Part shown: piece by piece, positions 30,462 through 41,900 of the stretch | Layout of the letters: every line of letters begins with the position of its first letter | Numbering within the stretch: position 1 is the stretch's first letter | Source of the DNA: Bacteroidota bacterium | Lineage (GTDB): Bacteria; Bacteroidota; Bacteroidia; AKYH767-A; OLB10 | Length of the DNA stretch: 64,000 nucleotides | Reading direction: 5' to 3' | NCBI GenBank assembly: GCA_016714005.1 | Contig: JADJOA010000006.1 | Coordinates: 1 to 64,000 of the forward strand | Notes under the pieces: generated by a model | The model's database searches: none | What the model was told of the DNA's origin: nothing | Seen by the model: only the letters and a program-made list of their open reading frames with translations | Translations under genes and position numbers: made by a program

Positions 30462-31111
30462 TTATTTTTTGAGTTTCTCCTTAAAAGCTTTTTTAAACTT
30501 TTCCATTTTAGGTGCTATTACAAATTGGCAATATGGTGCTTCACCATTAAGCCTGAAGTAATCCTGATGATAATTTTCTGCTTTATAAAAAACTGTGGCT
30601 GGTGAAATTTCAGTCACAACAGGATCGGGAAATGCTTTAAGATCATTCAATTTCTTTTTGTATTCCTCAGCGGCTTTGCGCTGCATATCGCTATGATAAA
30701 AAATTACAGAACGATATTGCGTACCAACATCTGCTCCTTGCCTGTTTAATGTTGTTGGGTCATGGCTTTTCCAAAATGCTTCCAGCAACTCCACAAAAGA
30801 AATTTTTTGCGGGTCGTAAACTATATTTATACATTCTGCATGACCAGTGGCTCCTGAACAAACCTGCTCGTAAGTTGGATTTTTTACACTCCCGCCCGAA
30901 TAGCCCGATGTAGCAGAAATTACTCCATTAAGTGATTGAAAATGGCTTCGGTACACCAAAAACATCCGGTGCCGAAAGTGGCAGTATCTGTTTGCGCTGT
31001 CATATTCATTTTTGTTTGCTGATTGAATTTATTTGCTTTCGCAGTTGCATTTATGGGTAAAATAAAATATCCGGTGAGTAATGCAGCAATAAATTTGTTT
31101 ATGCTTTTCAT
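30462..31111 (-). CDS. msrA: Peptide methionine-S-sulfoxide reductase MsrA, exported form (frameshifted)
   Basis: It reduces methionine S-sulfoxide in proteins. The active site is FGTGCFWCTEAIF; SGYSGGSVKNPTYEQVCSG, HAECINIVYDP, YRSVIFYH and AENYHQDYFRLN are family motifs. A signal peptide (MKSINKFIAALLTGYFILP) precedes the domain, so it probably repairs envelope proteins. The ATG at 31111 is preferred; 31135 would add MYFWKNFE in front of the signal peptide. The frame shifts near 30945, right after the active site. Confidence 0.92.
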
Positions 31112-31164
31112 TTCAAAATTTTTCCAAAAATACATTGGCTTGTTTCAACAAAATGTAAAACACT

Positions 31165-31848
31165 TTACATTTTACCTTTATCTCTTAAAACATGCACATT
31201 GATATTATAGTTTATGTTATTTAAGTGAACAGGTAAAACAGAAGTATGTTTCTCAAATCCTTTTTCTTCAAGCGAGTTGAAAAATATACGCGCATAATGC
31301 CTGTCCGGTTCACTTACTATAATTAATCCTCCCTTTTTCACCAAATGTTTAAACGCCCTAACTAAATGCGAAAACATTCTACGTTCATAAGCAACATCAG
31401 CCGCAATTAGAATATCGGCCGCAAGAGCCTTGTCAGGCTTACGCCAGTCAAGTATTTGTTGCGAAACATTATTCAAATCATTAAGCATACAGTTATGTTT
31501 TACGAAATCAAGTGGTGGCTGCATGTAATCCGTAAACAAAACATTTTTTGCGAAACGTGATGCTACCATTCCAGTTAAGCCCAACCCACAACCAATTTCC
31601 AAAACAGATTTACCTTTAAAAATTTCTTTGTTATTTGTTGAATACTCGCCTAATGCAATGGCTGATGGCCACAACTCAGCCCAGTAAGGAATACGTTCAT
31701 CGGTTACATCTTCGTCATTTTTATCTTTTGCAAGAAGCGTGTTATACAACTCATCTAAATTAGATGCAACAGCCATTTTGTAGCTAAAACCTGCAACAGT
31801 TACTTCCTTAATTTTATGTGGAAAGGTAAACGAGGTCATTAATATCAA
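31165..31848 (-). CDS. Class I SAM-dependent methyltransferase, Methyltransf_16-like
   Basis: The gene encodes 227 residues, with AdoMet-binding motif I SVLEIGCGLGLTGMVAS. A preceding RIPYWAELWPSAIALGEY is typical of the protein-lysine/nicotinamide methyltransferase-like group, and DILIAADVAYERRMFSHLV is the post-II segment. It probably acts on a protein or small molecule; the substrate is unknown. Its start overlaps the stop of the 93-residue gene by four bases. A second ATG at 31839 is possible. Confidence 0.85.
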   Translation of the reverse strand: MILMTSFTFPHKIKEVTVAGFSYKMAVASNLDELYNTLLAKDKNDEDVTDERIPYWAELWPSAIALGEYSTNNKEIFKGKSVLEIGCGLGLTGMVASRFAKNVLFTDYMQPPLDFVKHNCMLNDLNNVSQQILDWRKPDKALAADILIAADVAYERRMFSHLVRAFKHLVKKGGLIIVSEPDRHYARIFFNSLEEKGFEKHTSVLPVHLNNINYNINVHVLRDKGKM

Positions 31849-32126
31849 TTATCAGTTCCATGTAACTTTTCGCCAATCATTGTAACGTATCGGGAGCGCG
31901 CTGTGCCATTATTTACAATTCCGCTTTCATTGAAGTAAACAAGCATATCACTTACTTTAATATGCACAAAAGTGCATTGGTAATTTTGAGATTCCATGTA
32001 TGTCTTTAATCGTGTAACTTCTTCGTACCACTCATTGTATGTTCTGCATAACGAATCGCGATCCTGCGCAGACAAGAGCAATTCTTTGTACTCTTCTTCA
32101 GAATAATGAGGCAGAAAAAGTTGCAC
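31845..32126 (-). CDS. Small hypothetical protein, coupled to methyltransferase
   Basis: The gene encodes 93 residues and I do not recognise its family. The sequence is mixed charged and aromatic (SEEEYKELLLSAQDRDSL, ESQNYQCTFVHIKVSDMLVY), with no signal peptide or transmembrane segment, so a small cytosolic fold is likely. The overlap with the methyltransferase start suggests the two are translated together; it might be a partner or a substrate. Confidence 0.6.
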   Translation of the reverse strand: MQLFLPHYSEEEYKELLLSAQDRDSLCRTYNEWYEEVTRLKTYMESQNYQCTFVHIKVSDMLVYFNESGIVNNGTARSRYVTMIGEKLHGTDN

Positions 32127-32183
32127 GTGTTTGTTTTTTACTAAAATAGTGTTTTATCTACATGCAGACACCAAGTAGAAATT

Positions 32184-33011
32184 TCAATTCAACAACTTTA
32201 TTAACCGTTTAGGATAATCAGTAATAATTCCATCAACACCCATTGCAGTTAATCTTTCCATGTCAGATAATTCGTTTACCGTCCAGGGAATAACTTTAAT
32301 GTTTTGCGAATGACAATATGCAACAATTTCATTTGAAACAAGTTTATAATAGGGGCTGCATGTTTGTGGCTTAAAGGAACATGCCTGAAATTTACTGAGA
32401 TAATTTTCCTTTTCATCAACCAATACTGCAAGTGCGTTTTGTTTGTGCTGCTTATGTAAATAGTTTAAAACACGGACATCAAAAGACTGCAAATTATATC
32501 TTCCATTTAATTTAAAACAGTTTAGTTCCTCCATCAATATATCGCAAAATAAATTGTGTGGTGGTTGAAATAGCCCTACATCCTCCTCTACCGATTTTAT
32601 TTCAATGTTGTAATGAACAGGTTTTAGTTTTTTAAAGGAAGTAAAATATTCCACAGCGAGCAATACATCTTTGAGCAAAGGCTTGTAAGCAGGGAAAAGA
32701 ATTTGTTCCGGGAAACGATGATGTTGTTTAGCACCACAGTTATACTTCACAATGTCCGCATAACTCATTTTAAAAATATTGAATTGCTTTTGTTCGTATT
32801 CTGTTATTGGATTTCCCCGATCATCCAAAAAAAACTGGTGATTCATCCAGGGCTCGTGGCTGACTAAAATTTTTTCGCAGCCTGTTACCACCACATCTAA
32901 CTCTATGGCAGTTACACCCAGCTCAACCGCATGCAAAAAACCGGCAATGGTATTTTCAGGCATGTAGCCTCTGCAACCTCTATGCCCGTGAATCTCAATC
33001 TGCATTTTCAA
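32184..33011 (-). CDS. Glycerophosphodiester phosphodiesterase
   Basis: It hydrolyses glycerophosphodiesters to glycerol-3-phosphate and an alcohol. The gene encodes 275 residues of the GDPD TIM-barrel. IEIHGHRGCRGYMPENT carries the catalytic His-Arg and Glu, AIELDVVVTG the metal-binding acids, and LVSHEPW the second His. VIPWTVNELSDMERLTAMGVDGIITDYP is a typical C-terminus (positions near 32215-32300). No signal peptide is seen, so it is UgpQ-like and cytosolic. It ends close upstream of the small protein gene. Confidence 0.92.
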   Translation of the reverse strand: MKMQIEIHGHRGCRGYMPENTIAGFLHAVELGVTAIELDVVVTGCEKILVSHEPWMNHQFFLDDRGNPITEYEQKQFNIFKMSYADIVKYNCGAKQHHRFPEQILFPAYKPLLKDVLLAVEYFTSFKKLKPVHYNIEIKSVEEDVGLFQPPHNLFCDILMEELNCFKLNGRYNLQSFDVRVLNYLHKQHKQNALAVLVDEKENYLSKFQACSFKPQTCSPYYKLVSNEIVAYCHSQNIKVIPWTVNELSDMERLTAMGVDGIITDYPKRLIKLLN

Positions 33012-33016
33012 AAAAA

Positions 33017-35141
33017 TTACATACGTTCAGGACAATCAATTCCTAAAAGTTCCATGCACTTTTTGATGGTTTGCGCTGTAGCTGATGAAAGTTGCAAACG
33101 GAATAAACTAGTTTCCGTTTCTGCTTTATCTATTACGGTATTGTCGTGATAAAACTGGTTGTAAACGCGAGACAACTCATACACATAATTTGCTACTAAA
33201 GCCGGTGAAAGTTTTTGCGCTGCAATTATAACAACCTCGACAAATGATAAAATAGTTTTTACCAATTCCTTTTCCTTGTCGTTTAATGTAGCAAAACTTG
33301 TTACATCGTACTTAGCGTATGCGCTCAACTCATCTGCCTTACCTGCACTGCGCAACATGGAGCATATACGTGCATGCACATACTGTATATAAGGACCGGT
33401 GTTACCGTGTATCTCTACGCTTTCTTCCGGGTTAAACAACATACGTTTTTCGGGATCAACTTTTAAAATAAAGTATTTAAGTGCACCCATGCCCAGTGTT
33501 TTATAAAGCTGGTTTAATTCTTCAGCACTAAACTCATCCACCTTACCTAACTTTTGTGTTTCTGCTTTTGCTGCATCAATTACTTCTTGCATTAACTCAT
33601 CAGCATCCACAACAGTCCCCTCTCTCGATTTCATTTTACCACTTGGCAAGTCAACCATGGCATACGAAAGATGACGACACTTATCAGCCCAGTTATACCC
33701 TAATTTTTTAAGAGCCTTAAACAAAACCTTAAAGTGATAGTCTTGCTCATTACCCACCACATAAATCATAGATTCAAAGTCAAATTCTTTGTGGCGTAAT
33801 GTAGCGGTTCCCAAATCCTGCGTTATGTAAACAGAAGTCCCATCACTGCGCTGCATAATTTTTCTGTCTAAACCTTCATCAGTTAAATCAAGCCAAACAG
33901 AATTATCTGCATCCTGCGTAAAAATTTTCTTTTGCAATCCTTCCTCCACAATTTTTTTTCCGAGCAGGTAGGTATCGCTTTCGTAATAAATTTTATCGAA
34001 ATCAATTCCTAAATTTTTGTATGTAACATCAAAACCATCATAAACCCAACCATTCATCATCTTCCACAAATCAATGGTTTCTTTATCGCCTTGCTCCCAT
34101 TTGCGCAGCATTTCTTGCGTTAAAAACAGAATTGTGGAAGTTTCTTTAAATAGCATTATTAAAGAATCAGAAACGGTTTTTGGGGTAACTTCATTCCAAT
34201 TAACTTTATCGATTTTGTGCAGAAGCATTTTTAAATAGGACGCAACAAATACTGCATCTTGATGATCTGTAATGGACATCTCTACCCATTTTTCAATATT
34301 TGCTGGTGTTATCTCATTCAAAAGGTTTGCTTCCACTTTTAAGATCTTGAACTCAACAGAGGATTCAATAAAATTTTTAATAGTGAAGTATTTTAATGTC
34401 TCCTTTATTTTAGATTCTATTTCACTAGAATTATACCTCTTTGACGTAATCTGTTCTGTAATTGAATGAATTATTTTATTCGTTTCATTATATATCTTAT
34501 CAATTTCCTCTTTATACATTCTATCAAACTGCACATAATACTTTCCCACCAAATGATCCCCTTTAATTCCAGATGATTGCGGTGTTTCTCCATTCCCAAA
34601 AAGTTTCCAGGCGAGCATAGATTTACAGATGTGAATACCCCCTGTCATTAATGATGCTTTTTTAAAAACATTTTTTCCGGTTGCTTTTAAAAAAGCTGAA
34701 CCACGCTCCAACCGAGTAAAATATTACGCATGTGCCCAAGGTGAATAGGCTTGTTGGTATTGGGCGATGCATATTCCAGCATTACAGGTTTTGATTTGCA
34801 TCAGCATCTGCAAAACCATAACGAGGGTTGGCAATTACTCCGGCAAATTGCTTTAGCCATTCCTTATTATCTATAACTAAATTTAAAAAACCCTTTACAC
34901 AATTAAATGACTTTACGATGCCGCTGTGTTGCTGTAAATATTCTCCAATCAGTTTTCCGGTTTCTTCCGGAGATTTTTTTGAAACCTTAGTCAACGGAAA
35001 AACAACAAGTGTAATGTCTCCTTCAAATTCCTTTTTTGTTTGCTGAAATTGAATTTGAGAAGGTTGTATGTCAGCATCAAATATTTTTTTTGCTGCTGTT
35101 ATAGTATGTAATGATAGCGAATGCTCTATGGAAGAAATCAT
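33017..35141 (-). CDS. argS: Arginyl-tRNA synthetase (frameshifted)
   Basis: It charges tRNA-Arg with arginine. An N-terminal additional domain (residues 1-90) precedes the catalytic domain, whose HIGH signature is PIHLGHMRN near 34745. ICKSMLAWKLFGNGETP and GDHLVGKYYVQFD follow, KMSKS is represented by SGKMKSREGTVVDADEL, and the C-terminal anticodon-binding DALR domain ends ...CMELLGIDCPERM. The frame shifts near 34790 and near 34705. The usual NDRG stretch reads LMTGG, explained by a missing A and an extra G that cancel out. An essential gene, so the breaks are almost certainly sequencing errors. The GDPD gene begins five bases after its stop. Confidence 0.95.
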
Positions 35142-35170
35142 TTAAAAAAAATAATGAGGTATATGTATAG

Positions 35171-36759
35171 TTATCTTTTAATAAGTTTCTGGTAGTAAGT
35201 ATCCTCCTTTGATGTTATGCTTAACAGGTAAATTCCTTTCACAAACCCTTTCATCTCTAATTTTATTTGCATTGAATTAGTGGTGGTACTTATTATCTCT
35301 TTACCTACAATATCTAAAACTGTTGTTTTATAATTAGATTTTTTATTAATGTTTATTTGAACATAATCATCAAAAGGATTTGGGAACACATTGGGTACTA
35401 ATATGCTAATTGGATTTGATATATCTGTAAAAACCGCGCAAACTGTAGAATCAGTTAAACCCGAATTAACATTGGGTACAAAAGCATTTCCGCCCGACCA
35501 GGAAGAGATACTCAAAAACGGATTTAAATTTTGCGGTGAAATATTAACGGAATTTATAACCGTATCCCTGTAACCACATGCCGGATTTAGCAAACTATCG
35601 GTTTTAGAAAATGTAGCTGTTTGATTACCGGTGGAAAATCTAATTCACTTGCTACAGCAGCGTAGCATCCCTGCGTTGTGTACACACTAGAATTTGAAAT
35701 CTCCATGTTGCTGCTTGGAAATATTCTTGTATTCAAAACATTGCCTGAATCATCTATTGTGATATACGTAATATCAAAATCGGGGCTTTGAGCCGGTGAG
35801 GAAAAACCGCTTAAAATATAATTTCCGCTTTGCTGAAGTTCAATAGCTGAACAATAATCATCATTTTGCACAGGGTACAATTTAGCCCAATTAACATTGC
35901 CGGTACTGTCAATGTTCAGTGCAAAAAAATCGTTAAAGGTTGAAGGGCTTTGTGTAGTAGAACCCGAAATGAGAAAGGAGTTGTTTAATTCTTTGCTAAC
36001 AGGATTGAAAGCGTACCCACCCATGTCGTACCTTTTCGTCCACAGGGTATCTCCTGCATCATTCATGTTAATTAATAAGATGTGTGCAACAGTATTTGAT
36101 ACACGCTCTACTCCACCAATAAGATAATTCCCATTACTTGTTTTAGTAATTGAAGAAAGCTGGTCAGGAAAAGTTGCTCCAATTAATTCAGACCAAAGTA
36201 CATTGCCAAGACTATCTACCTTTAAAACACAACCATCAATGTTTCCACTTGCGGGATATTGAAGTTGCCCTGCTACAATAAATCCAAGATCGGGGGTTTG
36301 TTCAACTGCATAACCCACATCAATACCTACCTCACCGTAAGTTTTTGCCCAAAGTAAATTACCCAATGAGTCAAGTCTAATTAAATAAATATCATAGTTG
36401 CCTGCACCAAAACTTTCGGTAAGTCCTGTCACTATATATCCATCATCATGCGTTTGTTCAACATCCAATCCTGTGTCGTTATTACTTCCGCCTATTAACT
36501 TAGTCCAAAGGGTGTCGCCAGCAATATTCAGTTTAATAAGCCATATATCAAAACCAACACCAGTTGCTCCATCGGCATTTCCTGCAATAAGAAATCCTCC
36601 ATCATTGGTTTCAATTATTTTGTTGGCTTCATGCAGTGTCCCACTTCTTTGGTATTTTTTTTTGAATGCAATTTGCGCTGAAGAATTAAAACAACACATA
36701 GCCGACAAAAAAAAAGTCAGAACGCATAATGATTTTATTAATTGTTTTGTCGCTTTCAT
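35171..36759 (-). CDS. Secreted propeller-like repeat protein with T9SS sorting domain (frameshifted)
   Basis: The gene encodes about 525 residues. The signal peptide ends CCFNSSAQ. About six repeats of roughly 50 residues follow the pattern D-G-G-F/Y-I-V-x-G-x-T ... D-I-x-L-I-R-L-D-S-x-G-N-x-L-W-x-K-x-Y-G (DDGYIVTGLTESFGAGNYDI, SLGNLLWAKTYGEVG), suggesting a beta-propeller. The sorting domain is NVFPNPFDDYVQININ ... GFVKGIYLLSITSK. One shift near 35595 separates the two parts. Role unknown; probably surface exposed. Confidence 0.85.
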
Positions 36760-36767
36760 GTCTATAG

Positions 36768-37653
36768 TTAGTTGCTATTGTAAATTGCCTTTTTTGCAGC
36801 AAGTAAAGTGTTTTGCAACAAGCCAATGATTGTCATAGGTCCTACTCCACCGGGAACAGGTGTTATAAAACTACATTTAGGTGCCACCTCGTCAAACTTG
36901 ACATCGCCCTTTAAACGATAACCACTTTTAGTTTCTTTAGTAGGCTCACGTGTAATACCCACATCAATAACAACGGCACCGGGCTTAACCATATCACCTT
37001 TTAAAAATTCGGGTACACCAAGCGCTGCCACAATAATATCTGCCTTGCGGGTAAATGATGCAATATCTAAAGTCTTGCTATGACAAATGGTTACCGTACA
37101 ATTACCGGGCTTGGTATTTCTGCTCAATAAAACACTCATAGGCATTCCAACAATGTTGCTTCGCCCAATAACAACACAATTTTTGCCGGCAGTTTCTACC
37201 GGTATTTTCCAGTAGCTGCATAATACCCTTAGGTGTAGCAGCTACATAACAAGGCTGATTTTGCTGTAATCGTCCGGCATTAATGGGATGAAACCATCCA
37301 CATCTTTTGAAGGCGAAATTGCTTCATTAACTTTTTTGGGGAGAGATGTGATTAGGAAAAGGAGATTGAACAATAAGCCCGTCAATATCATTATTATTGT
37401 TTATCTCCTCTATTTTATCCAATAATTCTTTTTCGCTTAACGTGTTCTCATATCGCAAGAGTGTTGATTTGAAACCAACTTCGGCACATGTTTTTATTTT
37501 ATTGTTAACGTAGGTTTCACTGGCTCCATTGCTCCCTATGAGAATAACTGCCAAATGCGGAGTTTTCATCCCGCGCTCTTTCAGTTCGGCTACTTCCGCT
37601 CCTATTATCTTTTTGTATTCTTCGGCAGTTGCCTTGCCATCAATTAATGTCAT
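36768..37653 (-). CDS. folD: Bifunctional methylene-THF dehydrogenase/cyclohydrolase (frameshifted)
   Basis: It interconverts 5,10-methylene- and 10-formyl-tetrahydrofolate. The catalytic Tyr/Lys motif is TYVNNKIKTCAEVGF; the substrate motif reads GLIVQSPFPNHI, where the family normally has QLPLP. The Rossmann domain has VVIGRSNIVGMPMSVLL, and PVPGGVGPMTIIGLLQNTLL is the signature near the C-terminus. Frames break near 37330, 37280, and 37205, with missing T and A bases in runs accounting for two of them. The total of about 295 residues is normal. Confidence 0.93.
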
Positions 37654-37981
37654 TTGGTATTAAAATAAATTGTGCGGGAGTAAAAGTAGATAGAAATTTG
37701 AAGCTTTACCCAGTTGAAGAACTCTTTAGCATAAAGTATGAATCCTAAGAAAGGGTATGAACAAAAAATACCTATTTTGCGGTATTGTCTTGTATTTTGT
37801 TTATTTAAAAATTTGACGACTTGCCCAAAATTCCTCATAACATATCTGTTTACCCAAAATTTTATGCACATTACTAAAAATTATCTTGCGGAACTCAATC
37901 TAAGTTTTAACTTGCGGGCTCTTTAAAAATTAACTAAAACTATTATTGAATTTTAACCTCATCCAAATACATTTATTTATT
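37654..37981. other. Intergenic region, divergent promoters expected
   Basis: This 328-base AT-rich gap lies between folD (minus) and the giant peptidase gene (plus). I see no gene, no convincing hairpin and no clear -33 TTTG / -7 TAnnTTTG Bacteroidota promoter. Confidence 0.5.
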
Positions 37982-38941
37982 ATGAAAAACTAATCGCAAT
38001 AATGTTGCTAATAGCTGCTAACGTAACGCTATTGAGCGCTCAAACAACCGGTGATTACCGTACTTCCGCCACTGGAAACTGGAGCTCTGCTTCCATTTGG
38101 GAAAGATACAATGGATCTGCCTGGGTTGGTGCTTCAGTTGCACCGTCATCAGCAGGAGCTGGTGTGGTTTTCTATAAGGAATACGCACGGTAACAGTAAA
38201 CACTACAGTGTTAACTGATGAAACTGTGGTTGATGCTGGCGGTTCATTAATAATAAGCAGCGGTACCCTGCAGGTTGCCGATGGAGCGGGAGTAGATTTG
38301 TTAGTGAATGGAGATATGACTTTTTCAGGCAGCTTTATTGAAGATGCTGGACAAATTGATGTAGCCAGCGGAGCTACTTTACATGGACCAATGGTAACAT
38401 GCGGGGTAGCGGAACAACTAATTTCTTAGCAGGTTCTACGGTTACATTAAGCACCGGTGGTGGTAACAGAATTATTCAGGATACCCGCATCATTAATAAC
38501 TATGGCACCTGTAGTTGGAGTTCGGGAACTAACAGTTTACTTTTTGGCACCAGTGCTCAGTTTAACAACTATGGAACTTTTACCATAAGCACCAATGCAA
38601 GTTTTGGATTAAATGGTTCGAATGTTTCTACTGTCTTTAATAATATGAGTGGTGGTACTTTTCAAAAAACCGATGCATCTACCACAAACGTGCCTACAAT
38701 TACCTTTAACAATTCCGGGACGTTAAACATAACACAAGGGGCATTAAATATTAGTGTTCCCGGCTCAACACAAAATGGTATCTATAACATTTCCAGTGGC
38801 GCTGAATTAACAGGGCAAACAATAAACTTTACCGGAGCAACCTTTACTAACAACGGGCAGGTATCTAACAACGAAATAAATTTTGCAGGCACATCAGCAC
38901 AAACACTTGCCGGTGGCGGGCAATGCAAACTTTGCGCATAA
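37982..38941 (+). CDS. Giant protein, N-terminal part: signal peptide and first DYR module
   Basis: The ATG at 37982 is separated from the rest of the signal peptide by an A-run with one base missing. The module starts GDYRTSATGNWSSASIWERY, followed by a repetitive beta-rich stretch (VVDAGGSLIISSGTLQVADG). The same start recurs at 39517, 40580 and 42041. Further shifts lie near 38185 and 38398. A role as a spacer or adhesive stalk is inferred from the fold type only. Confidence 0.75.
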
Positions 38942-41900
38942 GCAACGCAAGTGGCGTTAACCTTACCGGCAATCAAAATATATATTTCTTTCTCCATCTT
39001 ATTAATGGAAAAATAAATACAGGTGCCAACAAATTAATTATGGGCGCAGGTACTACCATAACCGGTGCAGGTGCATCAAGTTATATTAATGGCGCACTAC
39101 AGCAAAACATTCCTACCGGAGCCACCGTTTCAATATCATTTCCTGTAGGAGATGCCGATTCTTATTCACCGGCTGATTTGAATTTTTCCAACGTATCTAC
39201 AGCCGGTAATATAACTGCTGCCGTTCTAAATGGCGATCACCCTAATGTCGCCACATCAGCTGTAGAGGTTTCAAAAAGTGTAAATCAATATTGGGATATT
39301 GACAATAGCGGTGTTGTATTTGCAACGTGCGATGTAATGTTTAACTGGGTTGCCGGTGATGTAGATGGTGCAGCAAATACTGCAAACTTTGGAATAAGAA
39401 GATATAATGGAACAGCATGGTCGGCAGTAATTGCAACCAATCAAACCGCAACCTCTGTAAGAGGAACAGGAATAACAACTTTCAGTGATTTCCAAATTGG
39501 TGAACTATTTACTACCAACGATTATCGATCATCTCTTAATGGAGGTAGCTGGGGCAGTGCAGGATCATGGCAGCGTTTCAACGGAACTACATGGGTAGCG
39601 GCTGCGGCTGCGCCAACTGCAGCAACAGCTAACGTTATAACTATACGTAATGGTTTTGACATAACTGTTACTGCAAATGTTACAACAGATCAAACTATTA
39701 TTGAAACAGGTGCAACACTTACTGTGCAAAGCAGCATCCTTAACTTCACAGTAAGCAACGGTGCCGGAAGCGATTTAACCGTCAACGGCAATTTAGTATG
39801 GCAACAGGGAGCAAATACAGGTACACTTGTACTTAATTCTTCTGCTGTTATTGATGGTGCATCATCGCTTTATTACACCGGTATAAACATGATAAACAAC
39901 GGAACTATTAATGTGCCCGTAACATTTGGTAATACTTTAAATTCTCAAACGGTTAATGGCGGTCCACATTCTTACAGCAGTTTAATTATCAATAATCCTT
40001 TTGATGTTTCATTCGTAAGTGGAGCATCTCCAACAACAAGTCAATTGAATTTTGTAAATGGTAGAATTAGTACCATAGGAGCTACTGTCTCTATATCAGA
40101 AGGTGGAAGCATAACAGGTGCAAGTGCATCACGATATATAAGTGGTCAGCTACAAAGAGCATTTGGTTTAGGAACTAGTACTCTTGATTTTCCTATAGGA
40201 AGAAATAGTTTTTACACTCCTCTTTCTGTTACTTTAAACTCGGTTACTACTCCTGCTACCATTAGTGTTTTTGGTATTGACTCTGATAATCCACAAATTG
40301 GTTTGTCTAACTTACAAGAAGGTAAAACCGTAAATCATTACTGGATTTTTAACGAGAATGGAACATACGGTACTGCCGATGTAACCTTTAACTGGGATGC
40401 TGCGCAGGTTGATGCCGGTGCAAACACTGCCAACTTTAGTGTAGATCAGTATTATTCTGATGCAAGTATTTGGTCAATAATACCTTCCAATAACCCTCAG
40501 CCTACATCAATTGTAGCAACTGGCATAACGTCATTTACAGATATGTCTTATTCAGTTGGTGAAACTATTATATATGCTACCAATGATTATCGTACAATAA
40601 ATACTGGTGCATGGGACAATGTTGCAAATTGGGAAATTTACAATGGCTCAGTTTGGGTAGCTGCTTCGCAATACCCAACGGCATCAAATGCCGAAAGTAT
40701 TGTTATCAGGAGTGGTCATACTATTCTTAGCCCTCCTGCTCCGATCAGTATTGATCAAACAAGAGTTAATGCCGGTGGAATCTTAGTTATAAACAACCTT
40801 GCATTGTTAACCATTGCTGATGGTACAGGAATTGACTTGGTAAACGAAGGCATGGTGAGAACAGACGGTAATCTTGATGTGTTGGGAACATTTAATAACA
40901 ACTCCGGAGGTACATTTGAAATTAACGGAAATACTATTTCCGGCCCTGGCACCATTAATATACTTGATGGTTCTGTTATTGATTTTCAAAGCAGCGGTCC
41001 AACTTTTCAGGGAGGTTTGATAGTTAACAATTATGCTAATAACGGTTGGTCGCTTCCCGGTCAATTTACATTAAGCGGAACCAATACCACCATTAACAAC
41101 TATGCTCAACTTGAATTTTATGCGCTAGGAGAATTTATCTCTTGAACAGGATCTAATTTACAATTTAATAACCAACCCGGAGGAACAATTAATTTGTTTG
41201 AAGACGTTTCCTTTGACAATGGAATACAGTTTAGTAACTATGGTGCTGTTAACGTAGACTTTTATGAGTTAGGTATTAATAATTCTTCGGGAATACACAG
41301 CGGTACATATAATATTGATGGAGGCGAACTCAGCGGCACTGCTCAATTAAGTTTTACCGGCCCCACTTTTAATGTAACAGGTAATGTAACTTTAACTAGT
41401 TTAAAATTTGAAGGAAGCACCAACCAGACTTTAACCGGTGGCGGAACAATTCAGAATATGCATATGCAGAATGCATCTGGCATAACATTAGGCAGTGATA
41501 TTACCGTAACCAACAATATTACTTTTTCAAACGGTGTCATTGATGCAGGCACTTATACACTTATCTGCGGCCCTTCAATTAGCATAGCCAATGGTCCGAG
41601 CAGTTGGGTAAATGGTAAAATGCAACATACATACACTGCAGATGAAACCAAAATATTTCAGGTGGGTGATGCTTCAAATTTTGCTGGGGTTACTTTGCAT
41701 ACAAACTCACTCACATCTTCGGGCGACATTACAGTTAATACTCTGCCAGGCGACCATCCAAATATTGCAACTTCGGGTATTGATAATAACCAAAGTGTAA
41801 ACCGCAACTGGCATATTGAAAATAACGGTACTGTGTTTGCCGATTGCTGGGCATTATTTGACTGGCAAGCAGGTGATGTAGATGGAGGTGCAGATTTCAA

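Noticed and set aside
33017..37653. argS and folD as decaying pseudogenes
   Set aside because: All catalytic motifs are retained and the genes are essential; one-base errors in runs explain the breaks.
37738..37926. Plus- and minus-strand frames in the gap before the giant gene
   Set aside because: Composition is intergenic and no family resemblance is visible on either strand.
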